Source: Brachionus plicatilis (lineage: Eukaryota > Rotifera > Eurotatoria > Ploima > Brachionidae). Taken from it: a DNA stretch of 64,000 nt. Of the stretch, positions 35,727 to 48,600 are shown piece by piece. The stretch covers positions 924,618 to 988,617 of the forward strand of contig QEOQ01000274.1 in assembly GCA_010279815.1 (NCBI GenBank), given 5' to 3'. Below the pieces are notes generated by a model. It worked only from the letters and a program-made list of their open reading frames with translations, searched no databases and was not told the origin of the DNA. A program made the translations under genes and the position numbers. The first letter of the stretch is position 1, and every line of letters begins with the position of its first letter.

Positions 35727-38700
35727 ATGAAATTGAATGTTTGTTTTTTAGTCATGTTCGCTTTGTCGGATTTGAACTGTATGATTATTGAACGCGCCAG
35801 TCCCCAAGAGTCCCACATTGTTTCTGAGTCCAAAAACTTCACGGTTCATGCCAACGAAACTGTTCACTTGCCATGTGCAGTCAAAAGAACGTCTCAGACA
35901 ATTGTGATTTGGAATCAGTGTGAAGACGCCAACTGCAATCACATACGCAACTTGTTGATTGTAAACAAGGAAAATTTTGTTAATGATCTACGCTTCAGGG
36001 TACTAGTTGACAACGAGAAGATTAGCAGTGACTTGGAAAACTGGAATTTGGAAATTAGAAAATTTGGCAAAAGTGACGAGGCTTGTTACCAATGCCAACT
36101 CAACTCGTTCCAAACAAAATCGATCCATTACTGCTTAAAGCTACAAAGTAAGTTTGAGCTTTGGATTTGTTTATTTTTACTCATCAAAATTAAAAAAAAA
36201 TATATAATTTAATAGGGAGTTTTTTGTAGAAAATTTTTCTTTATTTTTTCAAAATTAAAGGCTTAATTTAGTTCTCTTTTTAAATTAAATAGAAGAAAAA
36301 TTTAATTTTTTTTATTTAAGGTTTAATTTAAGTTTATTTATAAATTGAAAACGTGATTTTTTTAAATACAATAATATTTAAATTAAAAAATTTAACAGGG
36401 ATTTCTTTAAAACTCAAAATTTCAAAAAAAAAATTTTTTTTTAACATTTGATTAATAGGTTTTTTTAAACTGAAGATTTATTTATTGAAATATTGAAGTA
36501 ATAAATAAAAAAAATGATCTGTTATCATTAGTATCATTAATTTTACAATTAAATACAAATGTTCAATGACTAATATTAAATATCGAATTTTTTTTATTTA
36601 TCGATTCAAATTAAACTTCATCAGGAGAAGTAAATTAATGTTCTGCACGAAAAATATAAAAAGAAAGAATAAGAGAAAAGTTAAATTTTTTATAAATCAT
36701 CTTCTGGGCCAAAAGAACTGAACTAATCCAACTTGGTTGTATTAATTTTTAAAAGATTTAAATCTTTAGTCCGAGATGTGGTCACGAATGTAAAAGTGAC
36801 GCTAAAGATTTTAAGAATTTTTCAAAAAGATCTTCGGATCATTTCCAAAGGAAAGGTGAGAGCAATGGAATTGTTGAAAATGTTATAACATAAGTCTAAT
36901 ATTTGTCATAACTCTAATATTTGGCTAAATCTAATAGAACTGATTTAGGAAAAAATTTAAAGCCATTAAATTCTGAAAAATTATGGTCTAATGTTACCTC
37001 AAAATGCATTTATCAAAAAAAATTATTTTATTCATAAAATTGTTATTTTTTTAATTTAAAATCGTTGGGAAGCAAAAAAATATTTGATTTGATTATTGTC
37101 TTCAATGTCAAAATTTGTCAAAATTAATCTAATTTTAATTTGTTTTATCTTGAATTAATAAAGTCGAAATTCATCAAACATAAATTGGATTTATCTGGTA
37201 AAACAAATTCTCCAACTCATCCATTTTTCAATAAAAGCATTCTACAGCGTGAGAAAATTTTTTTTGAAAAAATTTTCAAAAAAATTTTTTTTTGGCAAAA
37301 ATGTCATTAATATTGAGAATTTAAATTCAATTAAAATTTAATTCACAAAAATTTAAACTATATTTTTTACTATCTTTAATTGAAAAAATAGATCTCCTTG
37401 GTAATTTTTTTAATGCCAAATGTTTGATCAGATGATTACAGATTTAAAGATTACAAAAGAGGTTTTAACTCAAAAAATTCTATCTTTCCAGCAAAATTTT
37501 GTAATTGCTATCTTGCTCATTAGCGAAAAAAATATATCTCTAATTTAATTTTTTTAAAGTCTGATACTTTTATTTTAATCAATATACTGTTTTTTTCTCA
37601 AAGAGATTAATTTGCCAGATTCTCAAATAAATAAATAAAAATTCTATTACTTTAAAAATAGGGAAGAGTTGATGACAAGGATGAGGAAAGGAAAACACAC
37701 GTTAAAGTAAATTTTATCTCATACTGTTTTAGAAAATAGAATCACTTTAGGGGAATTAATAATTTTTATTTCATTAACAGGTATTATTCTAACCACTTGA
37801 CTGGAAAATTTTATTTCAACTTTCCAGTGTCAATTTTTTGGTCTAAATAATATTGACCTTTTTAAGTAAAAAAATAAAAGGTGGAAAAATAATAAAACAA
37901 ATAATTTTGTTATTTTGTTTGATTAATCAGTAGCATATTCGAAATTTTTGAAGAATATTTTAAATTTTAGAATTTATGATTTAATTGTAAGTTTTCCTTT
38001 CAAAAAAGATATATTTTATTTTTTAAAAATTACGAGTAATAATTTATTTTTTTATTATTTGACCACGGACTGTAAAATAAAATTTTTAATTAAATTTTAA
38101 ATACCAAACTTTATATTGAAAATAGTACCATTTAATTCTTAATATATTCCCTTATTTATATTATTAGCATCAAATTAAGTCAATTTAAAATTCAGGCAAA
38201 TACCTTAGGCAGTTCAGAACGGTAAAAAAAATTTTTGGCCTATTTTTATTATTTTAGATAATTAAAAATTAACTTAGCATCAAACTTCAATTCATTTAGT
38301 TCATCTATGTCATTTTTTTTGTTCTTTCTTGTGCTAGTCAAACATATGACAAATTAATATGGCATAGAATTAACTGGATTTAATTATTATTCTACTAGAT
38401 ATTTAAATAAAAGATAAAAAAGATGATTTTTACTTTATAATTTTATCATGTTACTGGATTAAATCGTGAGATACTTTATTTATTTTTAATTAAGATATAA
38501 ATAAACAAAACGATAGATTAAAAAGTCAACCAATTGTTAAGTGTTTATATTATTTTTCTTAAAATTTTTAATTAATTTAATTTAAATCAATAATTTTTTT
38601 TTATTTTTGCTGCATTAGTGTTAACATAAACATTGTAATACTATAAGTAAAAAAAAAAGGTGTTTTTCTTGATCTTTTTGCTTATGTAAATTTCTGTATC

Positions 38701-40051
38701 TAATGGAAAATTGGAAAAAAATTTGTTTTTTTTATCTTTTTCTATAAATAAAAGGTTTTACTCGCTAAAATTACTTAATTTTTTTTAATTATGAATTAAA
38801 AAAACACGAATAATGCATGGTACTTCTATAGTGAAGGCTTTTTCTAATAAAATTAAGATCTATTTTTTTCCTCTTAAATTTTTTTTCAACATTTTTTGAC
38901 GAAAAAATGCCAAAAAATACAGAAATTTACCTAAAATTCAATTAAAAAATAATATATAACTATTTGTTTTTTGAATGAAAAAGCTATAGGACATATTAGT
39001 TTTTTTTCGGGTTAACATTTAATCTTATACAAAATAGTTTAATCTTATAAGAGCAAAGCAAATTATTTTCAAATAAATTTTTAAATATCTGATTAAAAAT
39101 CTAGATTAAATTAAATTTTTGAATTTTTTCTAAAAAAAAAAATTTGTAAAAAATTTATAACCTCGATAAATTGAAAAAAAATTAAAAAATATGAATGAAA
39201 TTTCATAAAAATAATTTTAAAATTTCTTTTTTCTGCTAAACTTCACATGTTTTTTTAGGTGAATTTTCTTTATTTTTTTTCAAAGTTTTGAATATATAAT
39301 AAATTCCAAAAAATAATTCCTAACCTAAGAATTGATTCGCATAAACATTTTCATTTAAAAATTCGGTCATTAACAATTATTGTTTTAATTTTCTAAAGGT
39401 CTTTAAAGTCCTCTCAAGTATAGTTTATTTAATTAATTAATACTGATTAAAATCAGATTTGACTTAAGTATTTGTTACAAATAAATAAAAAAATTTGTCT
39501 TAAAATAGGCCATTGAAAATTAATTTTGTAAATGGATTTTATTAATTAAAATTTTATTTTATCAAGCCAAAGTGATAGCAGAGCCGAATCGAATCTCAGT
39601 CTTTCAGAATGAACCTCTAAAGTTGAGATGCTATTCAGACGATCATGTTAGATTGCACAACATAAATTGGTACAAGCACAAAGAACGCATCGATGACCAT
39701 TCTGACAGTCATGTGGTAGAACGAAAGATATTAAATCAAAATCAGGCCTTTTCAACACTGGTAATCAAAAGCGCTAAATTGGAAGATGCTGGCGTGTACA
39801 TATGCCGTTTTGGTCATCATCATGATAAGATTTATGTCGATGTGTTGTCAAATAGTCTTTTTAGATACGAAAAAATCGACCAAAATTCCAATTCTGATCA
39901 GAATGAGGATGATCCGTCAAATTCGTATTTGTCAATGTCAGCGTCTTTGGCAAACACCATATTTTCTTTTACTAAATTCTCTATTGTATTCTATATTTAT
40001 TTGCTTTTAATAATTATTTTTTCCGTTTTTAACAAATATAATATCGAATAA
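35727..40051 (+). CDS. Two-Ig-domain cell-surface protein
   Basis: Exons 35727-36147 and 39567-40051, joined CAAA|GTAAGT...ATCAAG|CC in matching phase, give 301 residues. Residues 1-18 are a signal peptide. Ig1 has C50, W62 and C123 with the ending YQCQLNS; Ig2 has C162, W175 and C220 in DAGVYIC. An acidic linker precedes a hydrophobic helix (about 278-295) and a six-residue tail (NKYNIE). The layout matches the DPR/lachesin/zig-like adhesion proteins of invertebrates, which recognise partners on neighbouring cells. The short polar tail favours a membrane span over a GPI signal. I chose the ATG at 35727 over one at 35670 because it begins the signal peptide. A T-rich tract ending TTTTAG at 35665 looks like an acceptor, so a 5' noncoding exon or a trans-spliced leader is likely. 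Confidence 0.82.
36148..39566. other. 3.4-kb intron of the Ig gene
   Basis: AT-rich. I see no exon, transposase remnant or strong inverted repeat in it. Its length contrasts with the 49-70 bp introns of PNP, HAL and ENPP. Confidence 0.6.
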
Positions 40052-40137
40052 ATTATTTCTTTTCTTTAATTTTATTAAAATTAGCTATAATTATTTGTGT
40101 ATATTTATTTTATAGAATATTTAAATTTTTTTTTTTA

Positions 40138-40143
40138 AATAAA
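40138..40143 (+). terminator. Polyadenylation signal of the Ig gene
   Basis: AATAAA about 87 nt after the stop. Confidence 0.4.
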
Positions 40144-40578
40144 ATAGTCAAAGAATATTTTAAATTTTAAATTTTCAAAGTAAAATTTATCCACAAATCT
40201 TGCAAAAATCTACACTAATTCATCTAAAAAAAGGAAATTAGAATTTAAAATTAAATGATTCAGCTTTTAATATTTTTATTTCATTAAAATTTGACCAAAA
40301 TAAAAAATTGAACAAAAAAGAAAAAAACACTTACCTAATTGCAGTGGTGCCTTAATCTGAGTTTTCTTGATAATATTACGATTTTAGGCGTAATTTGTCT
40401 TAGTGATTTCTGGTAGAAATGAGTAATTTTAAAATTATTTAAAAAAAATTTTTTTAATTTTAAATATTTTGTTCAATTTAAATATTTTTAATCATTATTT
40501 TTTCAAATAACTTATCAAATTAGATCAGCATAATTGACCTCAAAGTGGATTAGTTAAGAGAATAATTATCAAAAATTT

Positions 40579-40935
40579 TTGTTGGTTTATGAATCAGTGA
40601 ACCAGGATACACATTTAGACAATGTTGATAAAAAAACGTCATCCGAAGTAATAGCAAACATAGTTGAATTTTTTAAACTTAAAATAAAATCTAATGTTAT
40701 TCTAGAGCTACTAAGAGAACAAAATATGAAAGTTCCAAAAAGTCGAAATTATTTTTCTAAGAAAGATTCAAAAAAAAAAATTGCAAAAAAAATATTAAGC
40801 CTTGAAGAACTTGAAATTTGGTGTAAAAATAATTATATGAGTCAAAATGATGACGATAAACCTCTGCATTCGTCGTCCAGTCAAGGCAAAGCAAGCTCTC
40901 ATGAGACTAAAGACATTTTTTTTGGTTATTTTTAG
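40579..40935 (+). pseudogene. Probable Mutator-like transposase N-terminal fragment
   Basis: The frame contains an SEVIANIVEFFK helix, VILELLREQNMKVPKSRNYF and LSLEELEIWC followed by an Asp cluster. This order (helix, short DNA-binding segment, ISLGELEQWC-like box, DDD) is how I remember the region after the FLYWCH finger in animal MULE transposases. The last 20 codons look frame-shifted, and the catalytic DDE part is absent. No flanking inverted repeats found. A different, unrelated host gene remains possible. Confidence 0.4.
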
Positions 40936-41059
40936 TTTACTTAGCAATTGTTTTATTTTACCTAACTAATTATTATTTTAACATAAAATTTTAATAAATA
41001 TACCTAGAAAAATCAATAAATAATACCTAGCAAAAAAAAATTTATATCTTAGTTTTTTA

Positions 41060-41313
41060 CAGACTTGTTTTTAAGTCACAGTTTTAAGTCTAATTCACAA
41101 AAATTTAAGTCAAAGTTATGACTTGCACAAAAATTTTTATCAATCTCTGCTTCATTTGGACCAGTTGAAAGAATTTTTTCATAATCTGGTTACATTAACA
41201 GACCACATAGGTCAAGATTAACAGCCAGGAATTCGGAAGCAACTACTTTATTGGTATCAAATATGGATTTATTAAATCATTGACTTAAGACTTGTGACTT
41301 AAAAACAAGTCTG
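41060..41313 (+). mobile_element. Miniature hAT element retaining dimerisation-domain code
   Basis: Ends CAGACTTGTTTTTAAGTCAC / GTGACTTAAAAACAAGTCTG, flanked by an 8-bp duplication GTTTTTTA (41052-41059, 41314-41321). Within it 41146-41262 reads SASFGPVERIFS, a stop, then SGYINRPHRSRLTARNSEA-TLLVSN: the hAT C-terminal dimerisation signature (PSERVFS...RNRL...LLFL-N). So this 254-bp element is an internal deletion of an autonomous hAT, not a MITE of unknown origin. Confidence 0.87.
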
Positions 41314-41503
41314 GTTTTTTACTTACCTAACAAACTAAACTTTATATTTTTTTTATTTATTAAAGTAAAACGAAAACTAAATAAAGCTTTTTCTTATCCA
41401 TCATAATTTGATAAAATTCTAATGGTTATTTTTCTATCGTTTGTTTGAATCAACTATCAAAATTGGTTCAAATATATATATAAAATCAATATATATAATT
41501 AAA

Positions 41504-41538
41504 NNNNNNNNNNNNNNNNNNNNNNNNNNNNNNNNNNN
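41504..41538. other. Assembly gap, 35 N
   Basis: A run of 35 ambiguous bases between TA-rich repeats. The true length is unknown. Confidence 0.99.
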
Positions 41539-42270
41539 TACAAAAAATTTATAAAAAAATTTAACTAAGCAAAAGTTTTTATGCTTGAAATTACAAAGCT
41601 ATTCAAATTTTTCAATACAAAATATTTAAATTCGATAAGTGGTTAATTATGATTCAAAACATTTACAAAAAAAGTTTTAATAAATTTAGTAAAAAAATAA
41701 CTAAATGTATTTTCACCACATTTTTTGGATACTTTTGGTTGGATCAATTGATTCTTGTTTCTTAAATCATAACTAATCTTCCTTTCATAATTGAATCTAA
41801 AATCATTTGTTAGATTTGGTAGATTTCTAAATATAAAAATTTTATAAACAAAAATTGATAGTTTTTTGCTATTCTATAATGGAGATCAAAAATCCCCATC
41901 TATTTTAATTTTTCATTCACTTCAATGTAATTGTCCGTACAAAACGACAGCTTAAAAAGCTTGTTTAAACATAGATAATATGTTTTCGCCAATTTTTGAA
42001 TTGAAATTTTTTTATTTACCCAGCATTTTAAATTTTTTAACTAGGGTAATATTATGCAATTTAACCCCTTAGGAACTCACACAATCAACCGCCGGAGGTA
42101 AAGAGGTGACTAAAATAATCGGGGAAATTGGGTGACTATTTTTAAAGTTTTCAAACAAAATGCGAAATATGAAATAAAAAAAAAATTTGACACCCGGTTA
42201 CACTTGGTTACCATACTAGATAAAAAAAAGATTATTTAAATTATATCCTTGTATTGGAAGTTTTGGATGA
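41539..42270. other. Intergenic, no gene seen
   Basis: AT-rich. Words like AGGTGACTAAAAT and GGGTGACTATT near 42108-42140 and AAGTGACTAATTT at 42610 may be traces of another element, but I could not pair them. Confidence 0.4.
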
Positions 42271-42278
42271 AATTTCAC

Positions 42279-42585
42279 CAGAGTTGTTTAAAAGTCCCAA
42301 AAAAAATCCAAGTCCAGAATTTTTTTTCAAATTTGCTATATCAGGCTAAATATCAAAAAATTCATTTACTCTTAGGCTGTCTAATGCAAAAGATTTGCCA
42401 TGTATCAGAATTTTCTTGCAATTTTATCATAAATTACTTCTTCAGTATTCAAAATTTTAAAGCCTGGACTTGGACTTTTGAATGAAATTTAAAAAAAAAT
42501 TTAAGTCTTTGGTCGGACTTTTGAAAAAAAAAAAAAATTCCGGACTTGGATTTGACTCGAGACTTGTGACTTTTAAACAACTCTG
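42279..42585. mobile_element. Second miniature hAT element of the same family
   Basis: Ends CAGAGTTGTTTAAAAGTC / GACTTTTAAACAACTCTG flanked by an 8-bp duplication AATTTCAC (42271-42278, 42586-42593). Subterminal CCAAGTCC/GGACTTGG words repeat in both arms. It shares ACTTGTGACTT with the element at 41060. It lies about 90 bp beyond the HAL stop codon, downstream of that gene. Confidence 0.87.
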
Positions 42586-42646
42586 AATTTCACTATGCCC
42601 TTTTTTTTGAAAGTGACTAATTTAGCTTGAAACTTTTTTTAAAAAT

Positions 42647-42652
42647 TTTATT
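42647..42652 (-). terminator. Polyadenylation signal of HAL
   Basis: AATAAA on the minus strand about 25 nt after the stop codon. Confidence 0.5.
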
Positions 42653-42676
42653 AACAAAAAAAATTCAAATTTAAAT

Positions 42677-45600
42677 TTAATCCAACAATGAGGAAAGACT
42701 TGGCAGCATATTTTTAGCCTGATAATATTTCATAATAAAAGGCCTAGCCGTATTCCAAATTTTATTCGACTGAATTAGACTTGCAGCAATCTCAATGTCA
42801 GGTGACATGTAGCGGTCTTTTTGCCACGGCTTGATGTACTTTCTGACCACTTTGTAAATGGCCTCCAGAGGCTCAGTAGTAGTGTACCCATTTGCATGAA
42901 AAAACTCCAGTGCCTGGCATCCGGCAAGAAGTTCAATAGCCAGAATATTCTCCACATTGTTTATGACCTTGAGAGCCTTCCTAGCCGACCATCCGCCCAT
43001 GGACACGTGGTCCTCAGTGCCACCGCTAGTCGATATGGTGTCCGACGAGCTCGGATGGCACAGAACCTTATTTTCTGAAGTGAGTGCCGCAGCGGTACAA
43101 TGGGCGATCATGAAGCCCGAGTTGATGCCTCCTTCTTGGACCAGAAATGATGGCAGGCCCTCGCTGTACGCACAATTTACCAATCTTTCAATTCGGCGCT
43201 CACTTATGTTCGCCAGTTCATGGACTCCAATCGCCAAGTAGTCCAGCACTTTGGCCGGGTATTCCCCGTGAAAATTTCCGCCTGATATCAAAACATGTCT
43301 GTCTTTTAAAACCATGGGGTTGTCGGTGGCCGAGTTCATCTCGGTGGTTATCACATTCTTGGTAAAATTGATTGTGTCGACCACTATGCCATGCACTTGG
43401 GGTATGCATCGGAGAGTGTACGGGTCCTGGACTTTGCGGTCATTTTTACAAGAGGCATAGCACTTGGACTCGAACACATCAGAGTTGAGCAAAGAGCGCA
43501 TGCGGGACGCCACCTCAATTTGGCCAGGATGCGGTCTAGCAGCGTGGATGTCTGGATCAAACTGAGCCACATTTCCCTTCAGAACCTCGACAGTCAGTGC
43601 TGCGATCAGGTCGGCTTGCAAGGCCAGATATTTAGCCCTCTCTACAGCTTCAGCGCCCAATGCAGTGATCATCTGGGTTCCGTTGATGAGCGCCAGACCT
43701 TCTTTGGGCTTCAGAGTCAGCGGCTTTAGGCCGTGTCTTTCCAGAACGACTTTGGCGTCGTCCAGACCGGTCGACGGAGACCACATTTTTCCCTCGCCCA
43801 GAAGACCCAGCATTATGTGGCTGAGCGGCGCCAGGTCTCCACTGGCGCCCACTGTTCCTTGCTCAGGCACCAGTGGCAAACACGATTTGTTAAAGGCGTT
43901 CACAACAGTTTCCAAGCTCTCGGCTGAAATGCCCGAGAAGCCTTTGGCCAATATGTTGATCCTGAGTGCCATTAACATGCGCACATGCTTTGTTGACAGG
44001 TAGTCGCCGATTCCGGATGAATGAGAGCGAATTAGGTTTACCTGTAATTGTCTTGATGAGAAAAATTTCTTTAAATAAGGAGATTTTTTTTTTTTAAGAC
44101 TTTGGGTCTGGTCAAAGGTTTGACCACCTGATCACATAATTTATTTTAAAAAAATCTACAGTTAAAAAAGGGGAATATTATTTCAGCACAATAAATTTCT
44201 GATTAGCACAATGAAAAAAACATTCAACACAATTCGATTTCTTCTCAGCACAAAAAATTATATTTAAAAAAAAAAACATTTAACACAAAAAAATTGTGTT
44301 TGAAAATAATTCTTAAAGGAAATTTTTTTTTCAACTCAAAAATATTTATAAAAAAAATAAATTTTTTTTTAATTTTAAATTTTATTTAATGATATTTATA
44401 AGTGGAAGTTAGGTAAATAAAGTAAATTTCGAAGCTTAAAGAAAAGATATTAAAAAAATTAGTCTCTAGAAAACCAATTTTCCGGCATCTTGAAGTTTAG
44501 GATCAAAAAAATCAGATCAAATAGTATTTTTTTTATAACTTTTGAATGGTATTTAATTAAATATCTCTGCAAAATGCTAAATAATGCAAAATACATGCTG
44601 AATATTGTGTGAAGCTCTGCAAAAACTCTGCATTTTGCAGCAAAATGCACGCTATTAAAAAGTATTTAATTTGACAGCGCAATTTAAATGCAGAGTTTTT
44701 GCAGAGCCTCATACAATATTCAGCATGTATTTTTCATTATTTAGTATTTTGCAGAGAGATTTAATCAAGTACCATTCAAAAGTTATAAAAAAAATACTAT
44801 TTGATCTGATTTTTTTGATCCTAAACTTCAAGATGCCAATCTTCCGCATTTTTTGCTCTACCTCTTTTAGGTTTATTGAAAAATTGGTCCTTTTTTTAAA
44901 TATCCTAATTTAGTGAAAAACTTGCAAGAACATTTCTTACTGTTAAGCTCAACTTTATAACAGTTCTTAAATAAATTTTTTTTAAATTTTCCCAACAAGC
45001 CATTTAACAAGCCAGACAATTTTTGTGTTGAATACATTTATTTTATTTTTAATTTTTGTGCTAAAAGTATTTTTTTCAAATTTTAATTTTTGTGCTGAGA
45101 AGAAATCATTTTGTGCTGAGCGTTTTGAAATTGTGTTGAATGGTAATTTTTTTGTGTTAAAAAGGAAAAGAAAGTCTACCTTTTCAACACAATAAAAAAA
45201 CTTTTCAACACAAATTTAAACTGATCGTCACAAAATTTTATCTTCTCAGCACAAACTTTGAAAAATAGTGAAAAAATTTTGAAAACAAAAATTTTTTTTC
45301 TAAAAAATCGTTGAACACAAAAAAAAAATAATTTAGAAAATTTTTTATCACAAAAATTAAAGACAAAAGAAGCTTTACAACACAATTTTTTTTTTTGTTT
45401 CAATTGTTTAAATTTCTTAAGAAATGCTTTCAAATTTTTTTAAAATTATTAAAATTAGTTTTGAAAATTTTGTCCAAATTCAGTCTAAGAATGAATCTTA
45501 GAAATCGAAAAAATATCGTTTACCTCACCAAGGATAAAATGCCAAAAAAAACTTTAAAGACTATAAGAAAGAAAAAGAAAATTGTTCACATTTATTAGCT

Positions 45601-48600
45601 TTACAAGAATTGTTTAAAAAGAAAGATCAGTTTGTTAACAAGCCAAAAAAAGTTAGAGCTAAATATTCTGAAAAATGGTACGTGAGAGAATAAAACAATG
45701 ATTAAAAACATACTTTATATTTATCAATAAGCTTTGTGATTTTAGATTTGAAAAAATTCAGCATTTATTCAATAAATTTTGTGTTGAAAAGTTTTTTTTT
45801 CCCTTAATTTAAACTAAATTATTTTTTTTTGTGTTCAAAATTTTTTCACTATTTTTTAAAATTTGTGCTGAGAAGATAAAATTTTGTGACGATCAGTTTA
45901 AATTTGTGTTGAAAAGTTTTTTTATTGTGTTGAAATAATAATCCCGTTAAAAATATGAACACATGATCTAGAAATTAACTATTAAAATTTACGTTGTCAA
46001 TTTTATGAACCAAAAAAAAATTCATTTTTTTTTAAAATTTTTGAGTCAATTTTGAGGCCACTTTTATTACATATTTAATTTGATAAACAGCAGTGATATG
46101 ATAATAGGATCAATGGTAAATTTACGCAATAAAATGGTAATTTTACTATTTTTTACGTAAAATAAGAATTGTAAAAAATAGTAAAATTAACTAAATTTTG
46201 CGTAAATTTGGGATTTTATATTATTTAAAAAATCCAACTTAACTTTAAGTGGTGATAAAGAGAATGTATCAGTTGCTAGAATTTACAGAACATGTTTTGG
46301 TCCATCAGAGCTTGTTTTTTCTTTATGAGAATTAAATTTATTTAAAATAAAACAAAAAAGAGAATAAGAAGATCTCTTTTTATTTAATTAATTGCTGGTG
46401 CATTTTAAGCTCATTCAAAAAAAAAAAAAGAAAAACAATTTTTTGTAAGCCTATTTAATCTTAAAATAAACCAGAAAAATCATAATATTCAATAATTATC
46501 CAAAGAAAAACTATTTTTTTCAAATTAGAAAACACAAACAATTTAAGCTTATCAATTAAATAAAAAAAAAATTTTTTATTTTCAAAATCTGTTTGAAAAA
46601 TGTACTTCTTAAACTTATTTGAAAACTAGGCTAGCCTTATCACTTTTAATCTTTTGATTTTTTTGTATCTTTCTTCAAATTTAGAATAAAATATGATAGA
46701 TTATTAAAAATTATATTTTTGAGAAATTTTGCAGCTTTATCAGATGTAAATTTTATTACTTATCAAATTTTTTAATTTTTTTTTTATCATATTAAGAATA
46801 TCACAGTTTTAAAAAAAAAACTATAGCATGCAATTAGTTTTAATTCTTTTAAATTTTAAAGAAATTGTTTTTTTAATTAAAAAATCAAATAGAATTCATA
46901 CAAAACTTAATCTTGCATACTTTACCTATCTAGCATGGCATCTTTAAGTTAATGATCAATTCAAAATATCATTTCAATTCTAAGAAATTATCCTTAAATA
47001 TTCAAATTAATTCAAAAATTAATTAAAATTTTAATATAACATGCTTTTTATGTAATCTAGATTAAAAATTTAAAATAGTCTTAAAAAACATTTTCTTAGC
47101 CCATTGATTTAATCGAATTATAAATTTTAATTTATTTACTCTTTTTTAATATTTAAATTTCATTTTCATTTTTTTTAATTATTTAAAGCATGTTGTATTA
47201 AAATTATTAAAATTAATTTAAAGATTAATTTTAATATAAGATATGTTATGATAAATTTTGATAATTATTAATTTTAAAGTACCTAGCTATCTCAAACTTT
47301 AATCAATTTGACTGCAAATAGTGCTAATTGATAGCGAAAAATTTTCTCTTTCAGAATCTAGTTTGTTAATCGAAAAAAATTGAGTATTCACGAAGTAAAG
47401 AGTTCTCAAATTTTTTAAATATTTATTTTCTAAAGTACCTAGCAATCTCAATCATTAAGACTGCAGAGACAATCAATGAAAAGCTGAAAATTTTTTCTAC
47501 CAAAATCTTGTTTCTGTTTATAAAGAAAATAAGTCCTCGCTAATTCATCAATTATTTTGTCTTTGTTAAGTTTCGTAATTATCAAAATTTACGATGACAG
47601 ATTTACAATTTGAATTAATCGATAACTTAGAGTTGCAAATTTAAAAATATATCAAACTTTTTTATTAGTAAAATTTCTTTATATTTGAAAATAATTTTTA
47701 ACATTGAATTTTGTATTAAATATATTTTTGTTTCTATTTTTCATATAGATCAATTATTCATAAAGATCAATTATTCTATATTTCATTAAAAAAATCAATT
47801 TTTTATTAATCTCTAATAAATTTAGATTGGAGCAAAGTAACATGGAGGCTGATCTAATTCAAGTTCTAAGTGGTGAAACTATATCTAGTCAATCAAGAAT
47901 TCAAAAAAAAAAGGATAGATGTATCAAACAACTAGTCACTAATTATCAAAAAGATCGGATTGATTTATTCATTGATGGGATATGTGAAGCATTAAAAATT
48001 AATTGATAAGGCTTTTTTTTCGAGATTTTTTTATTCGAGAATAAACACTAATTAACTTTTCGAGATTTTTTCATTCGAGATTTTTTTATTCGAGATTAAC
48101 GACTAATTAACTTTTCGAGATTTTTACCTTTCGAGATTTTCACTTTTCGAGATTTTTACCTTTCGAGATTTTCACTTTTCGAGATTTTTTTTTTTCGAGA
48201 TTATGTCCGTTCCCCAATTTTTTTTTTAATTTTAAACAAGCTATACAAAAAAATATAAAATTAAATATTTAATTACTCTAATTGATCAGACGGAATGAGA
48301 GTGGTTGCAAATTTTCCAAAGCCAGTATTGATACCATAAACACAGGACTTGCCGTCAAGCATATCATCCACTACTTTTCTTGACTCTCTGACCAAATTCC
48401 ATGTGTCATCCTTAATCTAAAACAAAATCTGTTTAAAATCCAAAAATTATTCCATTCTTTTAATTTTTTTAATTTTTAAGTCTAGAACAAACTAATTTTA
48501 TCTAAAATTTTTTTTTTTATAATTTAAATTTGACGTGTATCTAACCTTCTGCCAAAAACTAATTATTATGTGACAAATAATATAAATAATTGACAAAAAT

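Noticed and set aside
35748..35942. Minus-strand frame in the Ig exon
   Set aside because: Shadow of the Ig1 exon; the plus frame has Cys/Trp Ig landmarks and a matching second exon.
42677..44003. Several plus-strand frames opposite HAL exon 4
   Set aside because: They are shadows of the GC-richer HAL coding exon; HAL motifs fix the minus strand.
44459..44913. Two frames with almost the same peptide on opposite strands
   Set aside because: They are the two arms of an inverted repeat translated in mirror image, not paralogous genes.
48020..48200. CRISPR-like array (regular short repeats)
   Set aside because: The repeated unit is only about 7-12 bp with low-complexity spacing and a 32-bp tandem duplication; it is in an animal gene's intron with no cas genes.
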